From contig NZ_JNYD01000023.1 of assembly GCF_000717175.1 (NCBI RefSeq), positions 27,148-91,147 of the forward strand: a stretch of DNA of 64,000 nucleotides, read 5' to 3'. The position numbers and the translations under genes are program-made. How positions within the stretch are numbered: position 1 is the stretch's first letter; every line of letters starts with the position of its first letter. Below the pieces are notes generated by a model. It saw only the letters and a list, made by a program, of their open reading frames with translations, had not been told where the DNA came from and did not search any database. Positions 17,357 to 25,960 of this stretch are shown here, piece by piece. Source of the stretch: Pseudonocardia autotrophica. Its GTDB lineage: Bacteria > Actinomycetota > Actinomycetes > Mycobacteriales > Pseudonocardiaceae.

Positions 17357-18522
17357 CCGTCCCGACCTCCGGCACCCGTCCCGACGACGCCCGCCGGCAC
17401 AACCGGACCGCGCTGCTGCGCCGCCTGCACGTCGAGGGGCCCTGCACGCGCGCGACGCTCGCCAGCGAGCTCGGGCTCAACCGCAGCACGATCAAGGCGG
17501 TGGTCGACGGGCTGGCGGAGGCGGGCGTCGTCACGGAGGCCGTCCCGGCGCAGCGCACCGGCGCCGGGCGGCCCTCGCTCCTGGTCCTGCCCGAGGCGCA
17601 GGCGGCGGTCGTCCTGGCCGTCGACATCCGCGTCGACCAGGTCGCCATGGCGATGGTCGGGATCGGCGGGCAGATCCTCGGCCGCCACAGCTGGAACCTG
17701 CACCGCACCACCCGGCTGCCCGGCGAGGTCATCACGCACATCGCCGAGTCGGCACAGCTGCTGCGCGACGAGCTGGGCGTGCGGGAGCAGGGGGTCGGCG
17801 TCTCGGTCCCCGGCGTCGTCCGACGGGCCGACGGCCTGGTCCACGAGGCGCCCAACCTCGGCTGGCGGGAGGTGGCCCTGGGCAGCCGGCTCGGCGCGGT
17901 GCTCGGCTCGCCCACGACCGTCGGCAACGACGGCGACCTCGGCGCCCTCGCCGAGCACGTCCGGGGGGCGGCGCGGGACGCCAACGACCTGCTCTACCTG
18001 TCCGCCGACGTCGGCGTGGGCGGCGGGGTCATCGTCGGCGGGGTGCCGCTGCGGGGCTCCGGCGGGTACGTCGGCGAGATCGGGCACATGATCGTCCGGC
18101 CCGGTGGGCGGGCGTGCTTCTGCGGCGAGCAGGGCTGCTGGGAGACCGAGGTCGGCGAGCCGGCGCTGTGCCGCGCGCTCGGGCTGCCCGAGGACACGCC
18201 CCGCGGGGTGCTGGTGGCCGAGCTGCGGGACCTCGAGGCCCGTCCCGGACGGCTCGACCTGCTGTCCGAGGTGGGGGAGTGGCTGGTCACGGGGCTGGTC
18301 ACGGCGGTGAACATGCTCGCGCCGGAGCTCGTGGTGCTGGGCGACCTCTTCGCCGCCCTCCCCACCCGGCTCGTCGACCGCATCCGCGAGGAGCTGCACC
18401 GCCGCAGCCTCGTCAGCCGCGCCGCGGGCCGCACCCGCATCGCCGTCTCGCCGCTGGGGAGGGACGGGAAGCTCGTCGGCGCCGCCGAACTCGCCTTCGA
18501 ACCCGTCCTCGGCGCGGTGTAG
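17353..18522 (+). CDS. ROK family transcriptional regulator (XylR/NagC type)
   Basis: 389-residue repressor with an N-terminal winged helix (RATLASELGLNRSTIKAVVD, about residues 33-52) and a C-terminal ROK sugar-kinase-like domain. The ROK zinc motif is intact (CFCGEQGC, preceded by GEIGHM), while the DxGxT ATP-binding signature is absent from the domain start (VLAVDIRVDQVAMAM), so it should sense sugar rather than phosphorylate it. Its four-base overlap with the permease makes it the last gene of the operon it most likely controls, probably through the dyad upstream of xylF. Ligand inferred to be the transported sugar. Confidence 0.9.
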   Translation: MTVPTSGTRPDDARRHNRTALLRRLHVEGPCTRATLASELGLNRSTIKAVVDGLAEAGVVTEAVPAQRTGAGRPSLLVLPEAQAAVVLAVDIRVDQVAMAMVGIGGQILGRHSWNLHRTTRLPGEVITHIAESAQLLRDELGVREQGVGVSVPGVVRRADGLVHEAPNLGWREVALGSRLGAVLGSPTTVGNDGDLGALAEHVRGAARDANDLLYLSADVGVGGGVIVGGVPLRGSGGYVGEIGHMIVRPGGRACFCGEQGCWETEVGEPALCRALGLPEDTPRGVLVAELRDLEARPGRLDLLSEVGEWLVTGLVTAVNMLAPELVVLGDLFAALPTRLVDRIREELHRRSLVSRAAGRTRIAVSPLGRDGKLVGAAELAFEPVLGAV

Positions 18523-18533
18523 CACCACATCCC

Positions 18534-18709
18534 GCGAGTCGGGAGTTCCGGCGGCGCGAGTCGCGAGTTCTGGCAGCGCGAGTCGGGAGTTCTGGCAGCG
18601 CGAGTCGGTAGTTCTGGCAGCGCGAGTCGGTAGTTCTGGCAGCGCGAGTCGGGAGTTCCGGCACCGCGAGTCGGGAGTTCCGGCAGCACGAGTCGGCGGT
18701 TTAGGGCGA
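18534..18709. repeat. 22-bp tandem repeat array 1, eight units
   Basis: GAGTC recurs at 18536, 18558, 18580, 18602, 18624, 18646, 18668 and 18690, an exact 22-bp period. Units read CGCGAGTCGGGAGTTCTGGC plus two bases, with small changes in the GGG/GGT and TGG/CGG positions. It starts about 12 bases after the ROK stop. A related inverted copy (GTGCCGACTCGCGGGA) lies near 18760-18780. It is the same family as the arrays at 20.2 kb and inside cobG. Confidence 0.92.
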
Positions 18710-18887
18710 CCGCGTTGCGCATGTTCGTCGTCTCCCGGGATCTGGGTTCGGTGACCCGGAAGTGCCGACTCGCGGGAGGTTGACCGGATCGTGCGGAACC
18801 TTCACCGTCGGTCCGACGGGCGAGGCGCGGTAACGCTCAACGATCAGGGCCGAGTTCCCGGGCGGGAGCGGGCGCGAGGAGGCGGGC
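18710..18887. other. Region between repeat array 1 and YcnI-like gene
   Basis: No gene. It contains the partial inverted copy CCGGAAGTGCCGACTCGCGG (about 18756-18776), which matches the right arm of the palindrome between cobK and cobIJ, and presumably the promoter of the next gene. Confidence 0.4.
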
Positions 18888-19718
18888 ATGCGCGGGTTCG
18901 GCGGAGCCGCCGTCCCGGTCCGGTGCGCCCTGCTGATGGTCCTGACGCTCGTCGGGCTCGGCATGGTCTTCGCCGGTGCCGCGGTCGCGGACGTCACGCT
19001 CACGCCCGATCACACCGAGGCCGGCGCGCGGGACGTCGCCGTGACGTTCCGGGTGACCAACGACGATCCGGGCGACCCCGTCGTCGCGCTCCGGGTGGAT
19101 CTGCCGACGGGGCGTCCGCTCGTGGACCCGCAGGCGTCGTCGCCGGCGGGGTGGCAGGTCGCGACCACCGCGAGCGGGATCGAGTGGACGGGCGGGCCGG
19201 TCGGGTCCGAGCCCGTGGACCTGGTGCTGCGGGTGGGCCGGATGCCCGACGGCGCAGGGCCCGTGCGGTTCCGGGCGACCCAGACGAGCCGGTCCGGTGC
19301 CGTCGTCGAATGGTCGGACCTGGTGGTGCCCGGCCGGCCTGCGCCGGCGCACACGGCCCTCGAGCTGCCGTACGGTGCGCCGCGGCCGGCGGTCCCGGTC
19401 GGCGGGCATCACGACCACGATCAGGCGGCGCGGGACGTCGCGGCCGGTCTGCCCGCGACGCCGTCGCCGGGAGCGACCGCGGCGTGGACGATCGGGGTCG
19501 GGGTCGCGCTGGCCGTGCTGGTGGCGCTGGGGATCCGCGAGCTGGGGAAGTGGCAGGCCGCCAGGTTCGCCGCGCATCGGGAGAGCGGGGGCGGGACGGC
19601 GCAGGAACGGCAGGCGCCGGACGGTCCGGTGTCCTCGGGAGCGACACACCCGGCTCCGTCCGGTGCCGGGGGTGCGCGCGACGTCACGCCGCGAGCAGAG
19701 CGCGACCGGAGTCGGTGA
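18888..19718 (+). CDS. YcnI/DUF1775-like membrane-anchored protein lacking the N-terminal His
   Basis: 276 residues. A Sec signal peptide (about residues 10-34, cleavage near AGAAVA-D) leads into a DUF1775-like domain (TLTPDHTEAGARDVAVTFRV, then AGWQVATTASGIEWTGGPVG and VRFRATQTSRSGAVVEWSDL), followed by a His/Asp-containing linker, a membrane helix (AAWTIGVGVALAVLVALGI) and a 45-residue cytoplasmic tail. In characterised YcnI proteins the mature chain begins with His that binds copper; here it begins with Asp, so copper binding by that mode is doubtful. The ATG at 18888 follows GAGGAGG. The 3' end overlaps the convergent small gene by 35 bases. No copper genes are adjacent. Confidence 0.72.
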   Translation: MRGFGGAAVPVRCALLMVLTLVGLGMVFAGAAVADVTLTPDHTEAGARDVAVTFRVTNDDPGDPVVALRVDLPTGRPLVDPQASSPAGWQVATTASGIEWTGGPVGSEPVDLVLRVGRMPDGAGPVRFRATQTSRSGAVVEWSDLVVPGRPAPAHTALELPYGAPRPAVPVGGHHDHDQAARDVAAGLPATPSPGATAAWTIGVGVALAVLVALGIRELGKWQAARFAAHRESGGGTAQERQAPDGPVSSGATHPAPSGAGGARDVTPRAERDRSR

Positions 19719-19938
19719 GGGCGACGGATCCGTCGGCGTCGGCGATCAGGCCGGCGTCGGTGAGCCGCGGGGCGGCGAAGGGGTCGGCGAGGAACATCCC
19801 GTCGACGACGAGGGCGGACCCACCGGACAGCCGGACGCGGCCGGCCTCGACGGCGCGCAGGACGGCGCGGTCGCGGTGGGTGAGCGCCGGAATGCCGGTG
19901 CCGGTGACGAGGGTGAGCTGAGCGGTCTGTGCGGACAT
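19684..19938 (-). CDS. Small hypothetical protein
   Basis: 84 residues, no recognised domain. The ATG at 19938 is supported by AAGGAG at a normal distance. The sequence looks like a degenerate winged helix: a helix (LTHRDRAVLRAVEAGRVRL), a short strand pair (SALVVDGMFLAD) and LTDAGLIADADGSVALTDSG resembling a wing, ending LLAA. It converges on and overlaps the YcnI-like gene by 35 bases. Function unknown; a DNA-binding role is only suggested by the predicted fold. Confidence 0.6.
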   Translation of the reverse strand: MSAQTAQLTLVTGTGIPALTHRDRAVLRAVEAGRVRLSGGSALVVDGMFLADPFAAPRLTDAGLIADADGSVALTDSGRALLAA

Positions 19939-20243
19939 CGTGCTTCTCCTTCCGTCCTGGCGCCGGGGCCCTCCCGGTGTCGGTGTCGAACGAGAAGAAG
20001 CATCCCGCCGGAGCACGCCCCGGACGATGACGTCGGCCCCACTCCCTACCGGGGCCGACCCGCCGACCGGGGTGGGGTTGACCCCCACGCGCCAGAACTG
20101 CGGTGGCTGTACCCGGGCCGGGCGGGCCTGAACTCGGGCGGCACCACGAATCGCGGAAATCCCCGAATGGCGGTACCACCGAGCCGGTTCCTGAGGTGCG
20201 CGTGACCTGAGGGAGTCCGGGGCGTGCTCGGCCGGAGCTCAGG
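19939..20243. other. Intergenic region upstream of the small hypothetical gene
   Basis: About 300 bases with no supported gene. It carries the leader and presumed promoter of the minus-strand small gene and leads into repeat array 2. Open frames here are alternative-frame artefacts of GC-rich DNA. Confidence 0.4.
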
Positions 20244-20432
20244 GCGCGACTCGCGGAAGCCCACAGCGCGACTCGCGGGAGCTGAGAGCGCGACTCGCGG
20301 GAGCTGAGAGCGCGACTCGCGGGAGCTGAGAGCGCGACTCGCGGGAGCTCAGGGCGCGGCTCGCGGTGCTGGAAGTCCCGACTCGCGGTGCGCGAACTCC
20401 CGACTCGCGGGAGTGTGCGAGTCGGGAGTCGG
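20244..20432. repeat. 22-bp tandem repeat array 2, eight units plus inverted copies
   Basis: GACTCGC (or GGCTCGC once) starts at 20248, 20270, 20292, 20314, 20336, 20358, 20380 and 20402, an exact 22-bp period and the reverse orientation of array 1. Three central units are identical (GCGCGACTCGCGGGAGCTGA plus two bases). Inverted GAGTC units follow at about 20419-20430. It ends about 25 bases from the Hsp70-propeller stop codon. Confidence 0.92.
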
Positions 20433-20454
20433 CGTGGTGCGCGGGGCGGCGGGC

Positions 20455-23109
20455 TCAGCCGGTGAGGTTGACCTCGGTGAGGGTGCCGCTGTTGAGGTTG
20501 GTGACGTACGCCTTCTTCCCGTCCGGCGTGACGGCCAGGCTGGTCGGGGCGTCGCCCGTGGGCAGGGTGGCGGTGACCGTCCAGGTCTCGGCGTTGATCA
20601 CCGTGAGGTTGTCGCCCTCCACCGCGGTGACGTAGACGAACCGGCCGTCCGGCGCCCACGCGATGTCCTGCGGCTTCTTGCCCACCGGCACCGTGGCGAC
20701 GACCTGGTCGGTGTTGGTGTCGATGGCCGTGACCGAGTCGCTGTCGTAGTTGACGTTGGCGACCACGGAGTTGTCCGGCGCGACCTCGAGGCTGTGCGGG
20801 CTGACCTGCACCTTGACCTCGCCGAGCACCGTGTCGTCGGCGGTGTTGATGATCGAGACGACGCCGGACTCGTGGTTGGCCGTGTACGCCTTGGTGCCGT
20901 CGGGCGAGAAGGTGACCCAGTGCGGGTTCGGCGCGACCTTGATGTCGTGCACGAGCGTGCTGGTCGCCGTGTCGATCACGCTGACCGTGCCGGAGTCGTG
21001 GTTGGGCACGTAGAGCTTCGACCCGTCGGGCGTGACGGCGAGGGCGAACGGCCGGGTGCCGACCGGGATCGTCGAGGTGATCGAGTTGCTGGTCGTGTCG
21101 AGCACGCCGACGACGTTGACCGTCTTCTGGTCGTTGAAGATCGAGACGTAGACGCGCTTGCCGTCGGGTGCGAAGGCCAGGTACTGCGGCGGCCCGGCCT
21201 GGACCGGGATCGTCGCGATGACCTTGTCGACCGAGGTGTCCATGACCGTGACGACGCCGGCGTTGCGGTTGGCGATGTAGGCCAGCCGGCCGTTGGGCGA
21301 GAGCGCGATGTAGCCGGGGGTCTTGCCGACCGGGATCGCTGAGCCCAGCGACGGGATCGGCACGCTGGTGGCGATCTCGGGCTGGGTCTGGTCCGCGGCT
21401 GGCGGGATCTCCTCGTTCGACCCGCCGCCGGCGACCGACGTGCCGGTGTTGCCGGTGCCGCCCCCGAGCAGCCCGAACTGGTTCGCGGCGAACCAGCCCA
21501 CACCGCCCACGGCGGCCAGCAGGAGCACGACGACGAGCCCGACGATGAGGGCCTTGCGTCCGCCGCCGGACGGCTCCGAGGGTTCGGGAGCGCCGGGGGG
21601 TGGTGCGCCGCCACCGGGGGTGCCGCCCCCGAAGCCGCCGCCACCGCCGCCCCCGCCGCCACCCGGGCCGCCGGGACCACCCGGACTGCCGGGGCCACCG
21701 GGGCCGCCGCCGTACGGCAACGGGCCGGACGGCTGCGGCGCGGGCGGGGCGACCCGCTGCGTCGGCGCGGGCGGGGCCGGAGGTGCTGCGGCCGCGACGG
21801 GAGGTGCCGCCATGGCCGCCGCCGCCGCCGGAGCCGGGGTCGGAGTCCCGGAGGGCGTGCCCGTCGGCGGACCGAAGCTCGGCAGCCCGGTGCCCGACGG
21901 CAGCGAGAACGGCGCCGGGGTCTCCGGCACGGACGCCACGGCCGCACCGGCAGCAGCCCCACCCGCCGCACCCAGCGCCACGGCCGGGAAGGCCGTGGTG
22001 GGCGGCGGGGCGGCCGGCGCCGCGGGCCCGTCCGAGCCCGCGACCGCACCGGGTCCGCCGGCGAGCGTGGCCGCGCCGAGCGCGACCGCGTACTTGGGGT
22101 GGGCGTCGACGACCGTGGGCCGGCCGAGCTCCTCGGACACCATCCGCGCGACCAGCGGGATCCGCGAGGACCCGCCGACCAGCAGCACCGCGCTGAGCTC
22201 GTCCGGGGTGACCTCGGCCGAGCGCAGGGTGCGGTTGAGCGCACCGATGGTGGACTCGATCGGCGCCCGGATCATGTCCTCGAACTCGGCGCGGGTGAGC
22301 CGCACGTCGAAGTGCCGGTGGGGCAGGAACACCGGGATCGTGGTCTCGGTGTCGATCGACAGCGCCTCCTTGGCCAGCACGCAGTCCTGGCGCAGCCGGG
22401 CCAGCGCGACCGTGGTCTGCGGGTCGCTCATGTCCAGCTCGGACAGCGCCCCGCCGGCGGCGTAGTTGACGTGCGCCAGGATCGCCTCGTCGAAGTCGAC
22501 CCCGCCGAGGCGCTCGATGCCCTCCGGCGAGCCGAGGATCTCGATGCCCTCCGAGCGCTTGCGCAGCACGGTGGCGTCGAACGTGCCGCCGCCGAGGTCG
22601 TAGACCGCGACGATCTCGCCGTTCTCCAGCCGCCGCGACGACGCGTAGTGCGCCGCGGCCGCCTCGGGCTCGGTCACCATCCGCGGCATGGCCACCCCGG
22701 CCAGCTGCGGGACCTCGTCGAACAGCTCGCGCCGGAACGGGCCCCAGTTGGCCGGGTGGGTCAGCACCATCGAGTCCGGGGCGGTGCCCTGGGTCGCCGA
22801 GACCCGGGCCACGACGTCGGACAACAGGCTCGCGAGCAGCGCGGTGACCGCGTGCGGGGCCCCGCCGAGCATCACCGGCGTGGGGTCGCCGAGGCGGCGC
22901 TTGAACTCCCGGCCGACCCGGTCGGGGTTGCTCACCGCCCGCCGCCCGGCCGCGTCGCCGGTGACGACCGTGCCGTCCTCCCGCAGGTAGACGACGGCCG
23001 GTGTCACCACACTGCGGTCGCCGAGCGTGAACATCTCCACCCGGGAGGCGTTCGCGACCGCCGCGGCCACGAACGTCGTCCCCAGGTCCACACCCAGGCT
23101 GTAGGACAC
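20455..23109 (-). CDS. Hsp70-type ATPase fused through a TM helix to a YVTN beta-propeller
   Basis: 884 residues with an unusual order. Residues about 1-370 are an actin-like Hsp70 ATPase: phosphate 1 SLGVDLGTTFVAAAV, phosphate 2 VYDLGGGTFDATVL, adenosine motif LLVGGSSRIPLV. The Hsp70 substrate-binding domain is absent. Residues about 370-510 are Ala/Pro then Gly/Pro-rich and disordered. A single membrane helix follows (ALIVGLVVVLLLAAVGG, near 515-535), and from about 590 to the end come seven YVTN-type propeller repeats (GYIALSPNGRLAYIANRNAG and so on), predicted extracellular. Thus a cytoplasmic ATPase is tied to an outside propeller. The GTG at 23109 is chosen for AGGTGG upstream; an in-frame ATG at 23157 would add 16 residues. 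Divergent from the kinase operon. Confidence 0.88.
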   Translation of the reverse strand: MSYSLGVDLGTTFVAAAVANASRVEMFTLGDRSVVTPAVVYLREDGTVVTGDAAGRRAVSNPDRVGREFKRRLGDPTPVMLGGAPHAVTALLASLLSDVVARVSATQGTAPDSMVLTHPANWGPFRRELFDEVPQLAGVAMPRMVTEPEAAAAHYASSRRLENGEIVAVYDLGGGTFDATVLRKRSEGIEILGSPEGIERLGGVDFDEAILAHVNYAAGGALSELDMSDPQTTVALARLRQDCVLAKEALSIDTETTIPVFLPHRHFDVRLTRAEFEDMIRAPIESTIGALNRTLRSAEVTPDELSAVLLVGGSSRIPLVARMVSEELGRPTVVDAHPKYAVALGAATLAGGPGAVAGSDGPAAPAAPPPTTAFPAVALGAAGGAAAGAAVASVPETPAPFSLPSGTGLPSFGPPTGTPSGTPTPAPAAAAAMAAPPVAAAAPPAPPAPTQRVAPPAPQPSGPLPYGGGPGGPGSPGGPGGPGGGGGGGGGGFGGGTPGGGAPPPGAPEPSEPSGGGRKALIVGLVVVLLLAAVGGVGWFAANQFGLLGGGTGNTGTSVAGGGSNEEIPPAADQTQPEIATSVPIPSLGSAIPVGKTPGYIALSPNGRLAYIANRNAGVVTVMDTSVDKVIATIPVQAGPPQYLAFAPDGKRVYVSIFNDQKTVNVVGVLDTTSNSITSTIPVGTRPFALAVTPDGSKLYVPNHDSGTVSVIDTATSTLVHDIKVAPNPHWVTFSPDGTKAYTANHESGVVSIINTADDTVLGEVKVQVSPHSLEVAPDNSVVANVNYDSDSVTAIDTNTDQVVATVPVGKKPQDIAWAPDGRFVYVTAVEGDNLTVINAETWTVTATLPTGDAPTSLAVTPDGKKAYVTNLNSGTLTEVNLTG

Positions 23110-23315
23110 TCCGCCACCTCTCGGAGGCGCGGACCCGTCGGACCCGCGCATGAGCATTGCCGACCGTACGAGCGCACGTTGCCCTCAGGTGATACTCGTC
23201 CCAGGTCACGCTGTCATTACCGTCACACCTCGAAGTGCGCGAGCGGGGGCAGTCCCTACCCCGCCGGGGGGCCGACCCCCTTCCGGTGACCCCCCGGCGG
23301 CGGGACGATGCAGCG

Positions 23316-23972
23316 ATGAGGCTGGAGCCCGCGCCGACGGGGGACGTGCCGGCCGCCCCCACGGCCGTCCCGAGCGCGTCCGCCGTCGCGGAGGCGCGTC
23401 GCAGGCGCGAGCGCGACCAGTGGCAGGGCCGGCGCCGGCTGGAGCGCCAGCTGCACGACGGGGCCGCCCTGCGGGCGTCCGCCCTGGTCCTGCAGCTGGG
23501 TCTGTTCCGGCACCGGGTCCCGGAAGCCGAGCACGAGCTGCGCGCCGCCATCGGCACCCTGCAGGACGAGCTGCACGCGGTGCTGCAGGAGCTGCGGGAC
23601 GTCGCCGGCCAGATCTACCCGCCGCTGCTCGACGAGGCGGGCCTCGGCCCGGCGCTGCGCGAGCTCGCCGAGCGGCTCGACGCCCCGTTGCGGGTGCGCG
23701 ACGACGGCCGGCGGTTCGGCCCGGCCGCCGAGGGCGCCGTCTACTTCGCCGTGGCCGACGCGCTGGCCGCCGACCCGGTGTCGCCCCGCGAGGTGACGAT
23801 CGCGGGCTCCGCCGCCGAGCTCGTCGTCACGGTGACCGGCGGAGGACCGGGGCTGGCGGAGCTGCTGCTGGACCGCGCCCGCCCGCTCGGGGGTGCGGTG
23901 TGTGACGTTTCCACCCCGCCGGACGAGACCGTCGGTACCGGCACGATCGTTGCGAGGATCCCATGCGAGTAG
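23316..23972 (+). CDS. Truncated NarL-type sensor histidine kinase, degenerate ATPase domain
   Basis: 218 residues, soluble. A HisKA_3 dimerisation/phosphoacceptor helix is intact (RRRLERQLHDGAALRASALV, His47), but the ATPase half is badly eroded: the N-box asparagines expected after the YFAV helix are missing (VYFAVADALAADPVSPREV) and the G-box is reduced to TGGGPGLAELLL. It should be able to be phosphorylated but probably not to bind ATP itself. There is no sensor or membrane domain. The ATG at 23316 is the first start in the conserved frame; the stop overlaps the response regulator by ten bases. The complete kinase at 25957 may phosphorylate it in trans (inference). Confidence 0.82.
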   Translation: MRLEPAPTGDVPAAPTAVPSASAVAEARRRRERDQWQGRRRLERQLHDGAALRASALVLQLGLFRHRVPEAEHELRAAIGTLQDELHAVLQELRDVAGQIYPPLLDEAGLGPALRELAERLDAPLRVRDDGRRFGPAAEGAVYFAVADALAADPVSPREVTIAGSAAELVVTVTGGGPGLAELLLDRARPLGGAVCDVSTPPDETVGTGTIVARIPCE

Positions 23973-24628
23973 CACTGGCCGAGGACGGCGCCCTGTTCCG
24001 CGAGGGGCTGCTGATGCTCCTGCAGGCCGCGGGCCACGAGGTCGTGGCGGTGGCCGCGGGCGGTGACGAGCTGCTGGCCCTCCTGGCCGGCACCCCGTGC
24101 GACGTCGCCGTCCTCGACATCCGGATGCCCCCGGAGCCCGACGGCGGGCTGGTCACCGCGGAGCGGATCCGCGAGAAGTGGCCGAACATGGGGCTGCTGT
24201 TCCTCTCGCACTACGCCGAGTCGCACTATCTGATGAAGATCCTCGACATCGGCACGGACGCGATCGGCTACCGGCTCAAGGAGAAGGTCGGCAGCGTCGA
24301 GGTGCTGACCGACACCCTGACCCGCATCGCCGACGGCGAGATCGTGATCGAGCCGGTGCTGGCGAAGCGGCTGGTCGAACGGCCCCGCGGGGAGAAGAAG
24401 AACGAGGTCGCGTCGCTGTCGGAGCGCGAGCTCGACGTGCTCAAGCTGATGGCCGAGGGGCGGTCGAACGGCGGCATCGCGGGCCAGCTGTACGTCACGC
24501 CGAAGGCCGTGGAGAAGCACATCGCCAGCATCTTCGCCAAGCTCGGCCTGCACACCGACGAGACCGAGAGCCATCGCCGGGTCCTCGCGGTGCTCACCTA
24601 CCTCCGCTCGCAGCGGGACGGCGACTGA
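23963..24628 (+). CDS. NarL/FixJ (LuxR-type) response regulator
   Basis: 221 residues. The receiver domain (1-120) has the acidic pair (AEDGALFREG), the phospho-accepting Asp in VAVLDIRMPP, and a Lys in YRLKEKVGS. The LuxR-type helix-turn-helix (about 150-205: LSERELDVLKLMAEGRSNGG, then TPKAVEKHIASIFAKLGL) is complete. It overlaps the upstream kinase gene and is ten bases from the downstream pseudokinase, so it is the only visible output of this signalling operon. Targets unknown; the divergent Hsp70-propeller gene is a positional candidate. Confidence 0.93.
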   Translation: MRVALAEDGALFREGLLMLLQAAGHEVVAVAAGGDELLALLAGTPCDVAVLDIRMPPEPDGGLVTAERIREKWPNMGLLFLSHYAESHYLMKILDIGTDAIGYRLKEKVGSVEVLTDTLTRIADGEIVIEPVLAKRLVERPRGEKKNEVASLSERELDVLKLMAEGRSNGGIAGQLYVTPKAVEKHIASIFAKLGLHTDETESHRRVLAVLTYLRSQRDGD

Positions 24629-24637
24629 CGGCCGGAC

Positions 24638-25960
24638 ATGGAGAGGTGGGCCGCGCTGGGGCTGCGCGCCGCGTTGGTCGGCGGCGCGGTCCTCGTCGTG
24701 TTCGCGGTCCTCGTCGTGGTCCCGCCGGTGCTGCTCGGCACCGGCCTCGGGCAGATCGGCGTGCTGCTGCCCTTCGTCGCGGCACTCGTCTGCGCGATCG
24801 GCGCGGCGCGGCTGCGCCCGGTGGTGGACCGGATCGTCGAGCGCGTGACCCACACCCGGGGCACGACCCCGTACTCCGCGCTGGCCGAGGCGGCCGCGCG
24901 GATCCGGAGCGGCACCCCGGACTCGGCCCTGCCGGGGCTGGCGGAGGTGCTCGCGGAGGGCACCGCGGCACGCGAGGCGCGGGTCTGGCTCGCGGTCTCC
25001 GACCGGTTGGTGACGGCCGCGGTCCACCCGCCGCGCGCGGTCACCGGGGAGACCGTGCCGAACCTCGCCGTGCTGCTCGGCGGGGAGGACCCGGAGCAGC
25101 GGGCCGACCACGTCGTCCCGATCGTCGAGGGACAGACGCTGCGGGCCGTGCTCGCCATCCGCAAGCCGACCGCGATCACCCCCGCCGACCAGCAGCTGAT
25201 GCGGGACCTCGCCGGCGGGGCGGGGCTGCTGCTGCGCGGCGTCGCGATGAACACCGAGCTGCGCGACCGCGTCCGGCGGGCCGCGGAGCTGGCCGCCGAG
25301 CTCGAGCGGTCCCGGGAGCGGCTCGCCACGGCCCGGGACGTCGAGCGGCGCCGGCTCGTCGGCGAGCTCTCGCAGGCCACCACCGACCGGCTCGCCACCC
25401 TGCGGATCGTGCTCGACGGGGCCCGTCAGGACCTGGGCGGGAGCACGCCGGACCCGGCCCGCGCGGGGTCCGCGATCCGCCGCGCCGGCACCCAGCTCGA
25501 CGAGCTGCTCGACCGGTTCCGGCTCATCGCCCGCGGGGTCTACCCGCAGGTCCTTCGCGATCAGGGCCCGGTCGGCGCGCTCGAGGAGGTGGCCGCCGAC
25601 CTGGACCGGCCGGTGCGGCTCGCCGGTGCGCCCGAGGACAGGCTGCCGTGGGAGGTCGAGTCCGGCGTCTACTACGTCGCCGCCTCGGCGCTGCAGTGGC
25701 TGGCCGCTTCTCAGGGGCCCGAGCTGGAGGTCGAGCTGACCCACGCCGACGGGCGGCTGGCCGTCAGCGTCGTCGACCCGCGGCCCGGGTTCGCCCCCGG
25801 GGAGCTGCGCGCCGCGCTCGCCGGTGACCTCGAGCGGCTGGCGGCGCTCGGCGGCGAGGCCGGGCTGACCACGGACGAGGACGGCCGGCTGGTGCTCACC
25901 GCGAGCCTGCCGGAGCGGCTGGAGCCCGCCGTCGAGGTCGCCCGGGAGGTGCGGGTGTGA
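24638..25960 (+). CDS. Membrane pseudo-histidine-kinase lacking the phosphoacceptor His
   Basis: 440 residues. Two N-terminal membrane helices (about 5-30 and 33-55), a GAF-like middle region (TPYSALAEAAARIRSG onward), then a HisKA_3-like helix (VERRRLVGELSQATTDRLAT) in which the LHDGA phosphoacceptor motif is replaced by LSQAT, putting Ser245 at the His position. The ATPase-like end is also eroded: no N-box asparagine (VYYVAASALQWLAASQGPEL) and no clear G-boxes. It is therefore likely catalytically dead and may act as a scaffold or dimer partner of the complete kinase, whose GTG start overlaps its stop by four bases. The region TPYSALAEV is shared with that kinase, suggesting origin by duplication. 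Confidence 0.85.
   Translation: MERWAALGLRAALVGGAVLVVFAVLVVVPPVLLGTGLGQIGVLLPFVAALVCAIGAARLRPVVDRIVERVTHTRGTTPYSALAEAAARIRSGTPDSALPGLAEVLAEGTAAREARVWLAVSDRLVTAAVHPPRAVTGETVPNLAVLLGGEDPEQRADHVVPIVEGQTLRAVLAIRKPTAITPADQQLMRDLAGGAGLLLRGVAMNTELRDRVRRAAELAAELERSRERLATARDVERRRLVGELSQATTDRLATLRIVLDGARQDLGGSTPDPARAGSAIRRAGTQLDELLDRFRLIARGVYPQVLRDQGPVGALEEVAADLDRPVRLAGAPEDRLPWEVESGVYYVAASALQWLAASQGPELEVELTHADGRLAVSVVDPRPGFAPGELRAALAGDLERLAALGGEAGLTTDEDGRLVLTASLPERLEPAVEVAREVRV

Noticed and set aside
18534..20432. CRISPR array
   Set aside because: The 22-bp units are contiguous with no unique spacers and no cas genes are nearby, so these are tandem repeats.
19421..23557. 1378-residue minus-strand open frame
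   Set aside because: It runs through the repeat array and shadows the Hsp70-propeller gene in another frame; its sequence is low-complexity Arg/Pro/Ala.
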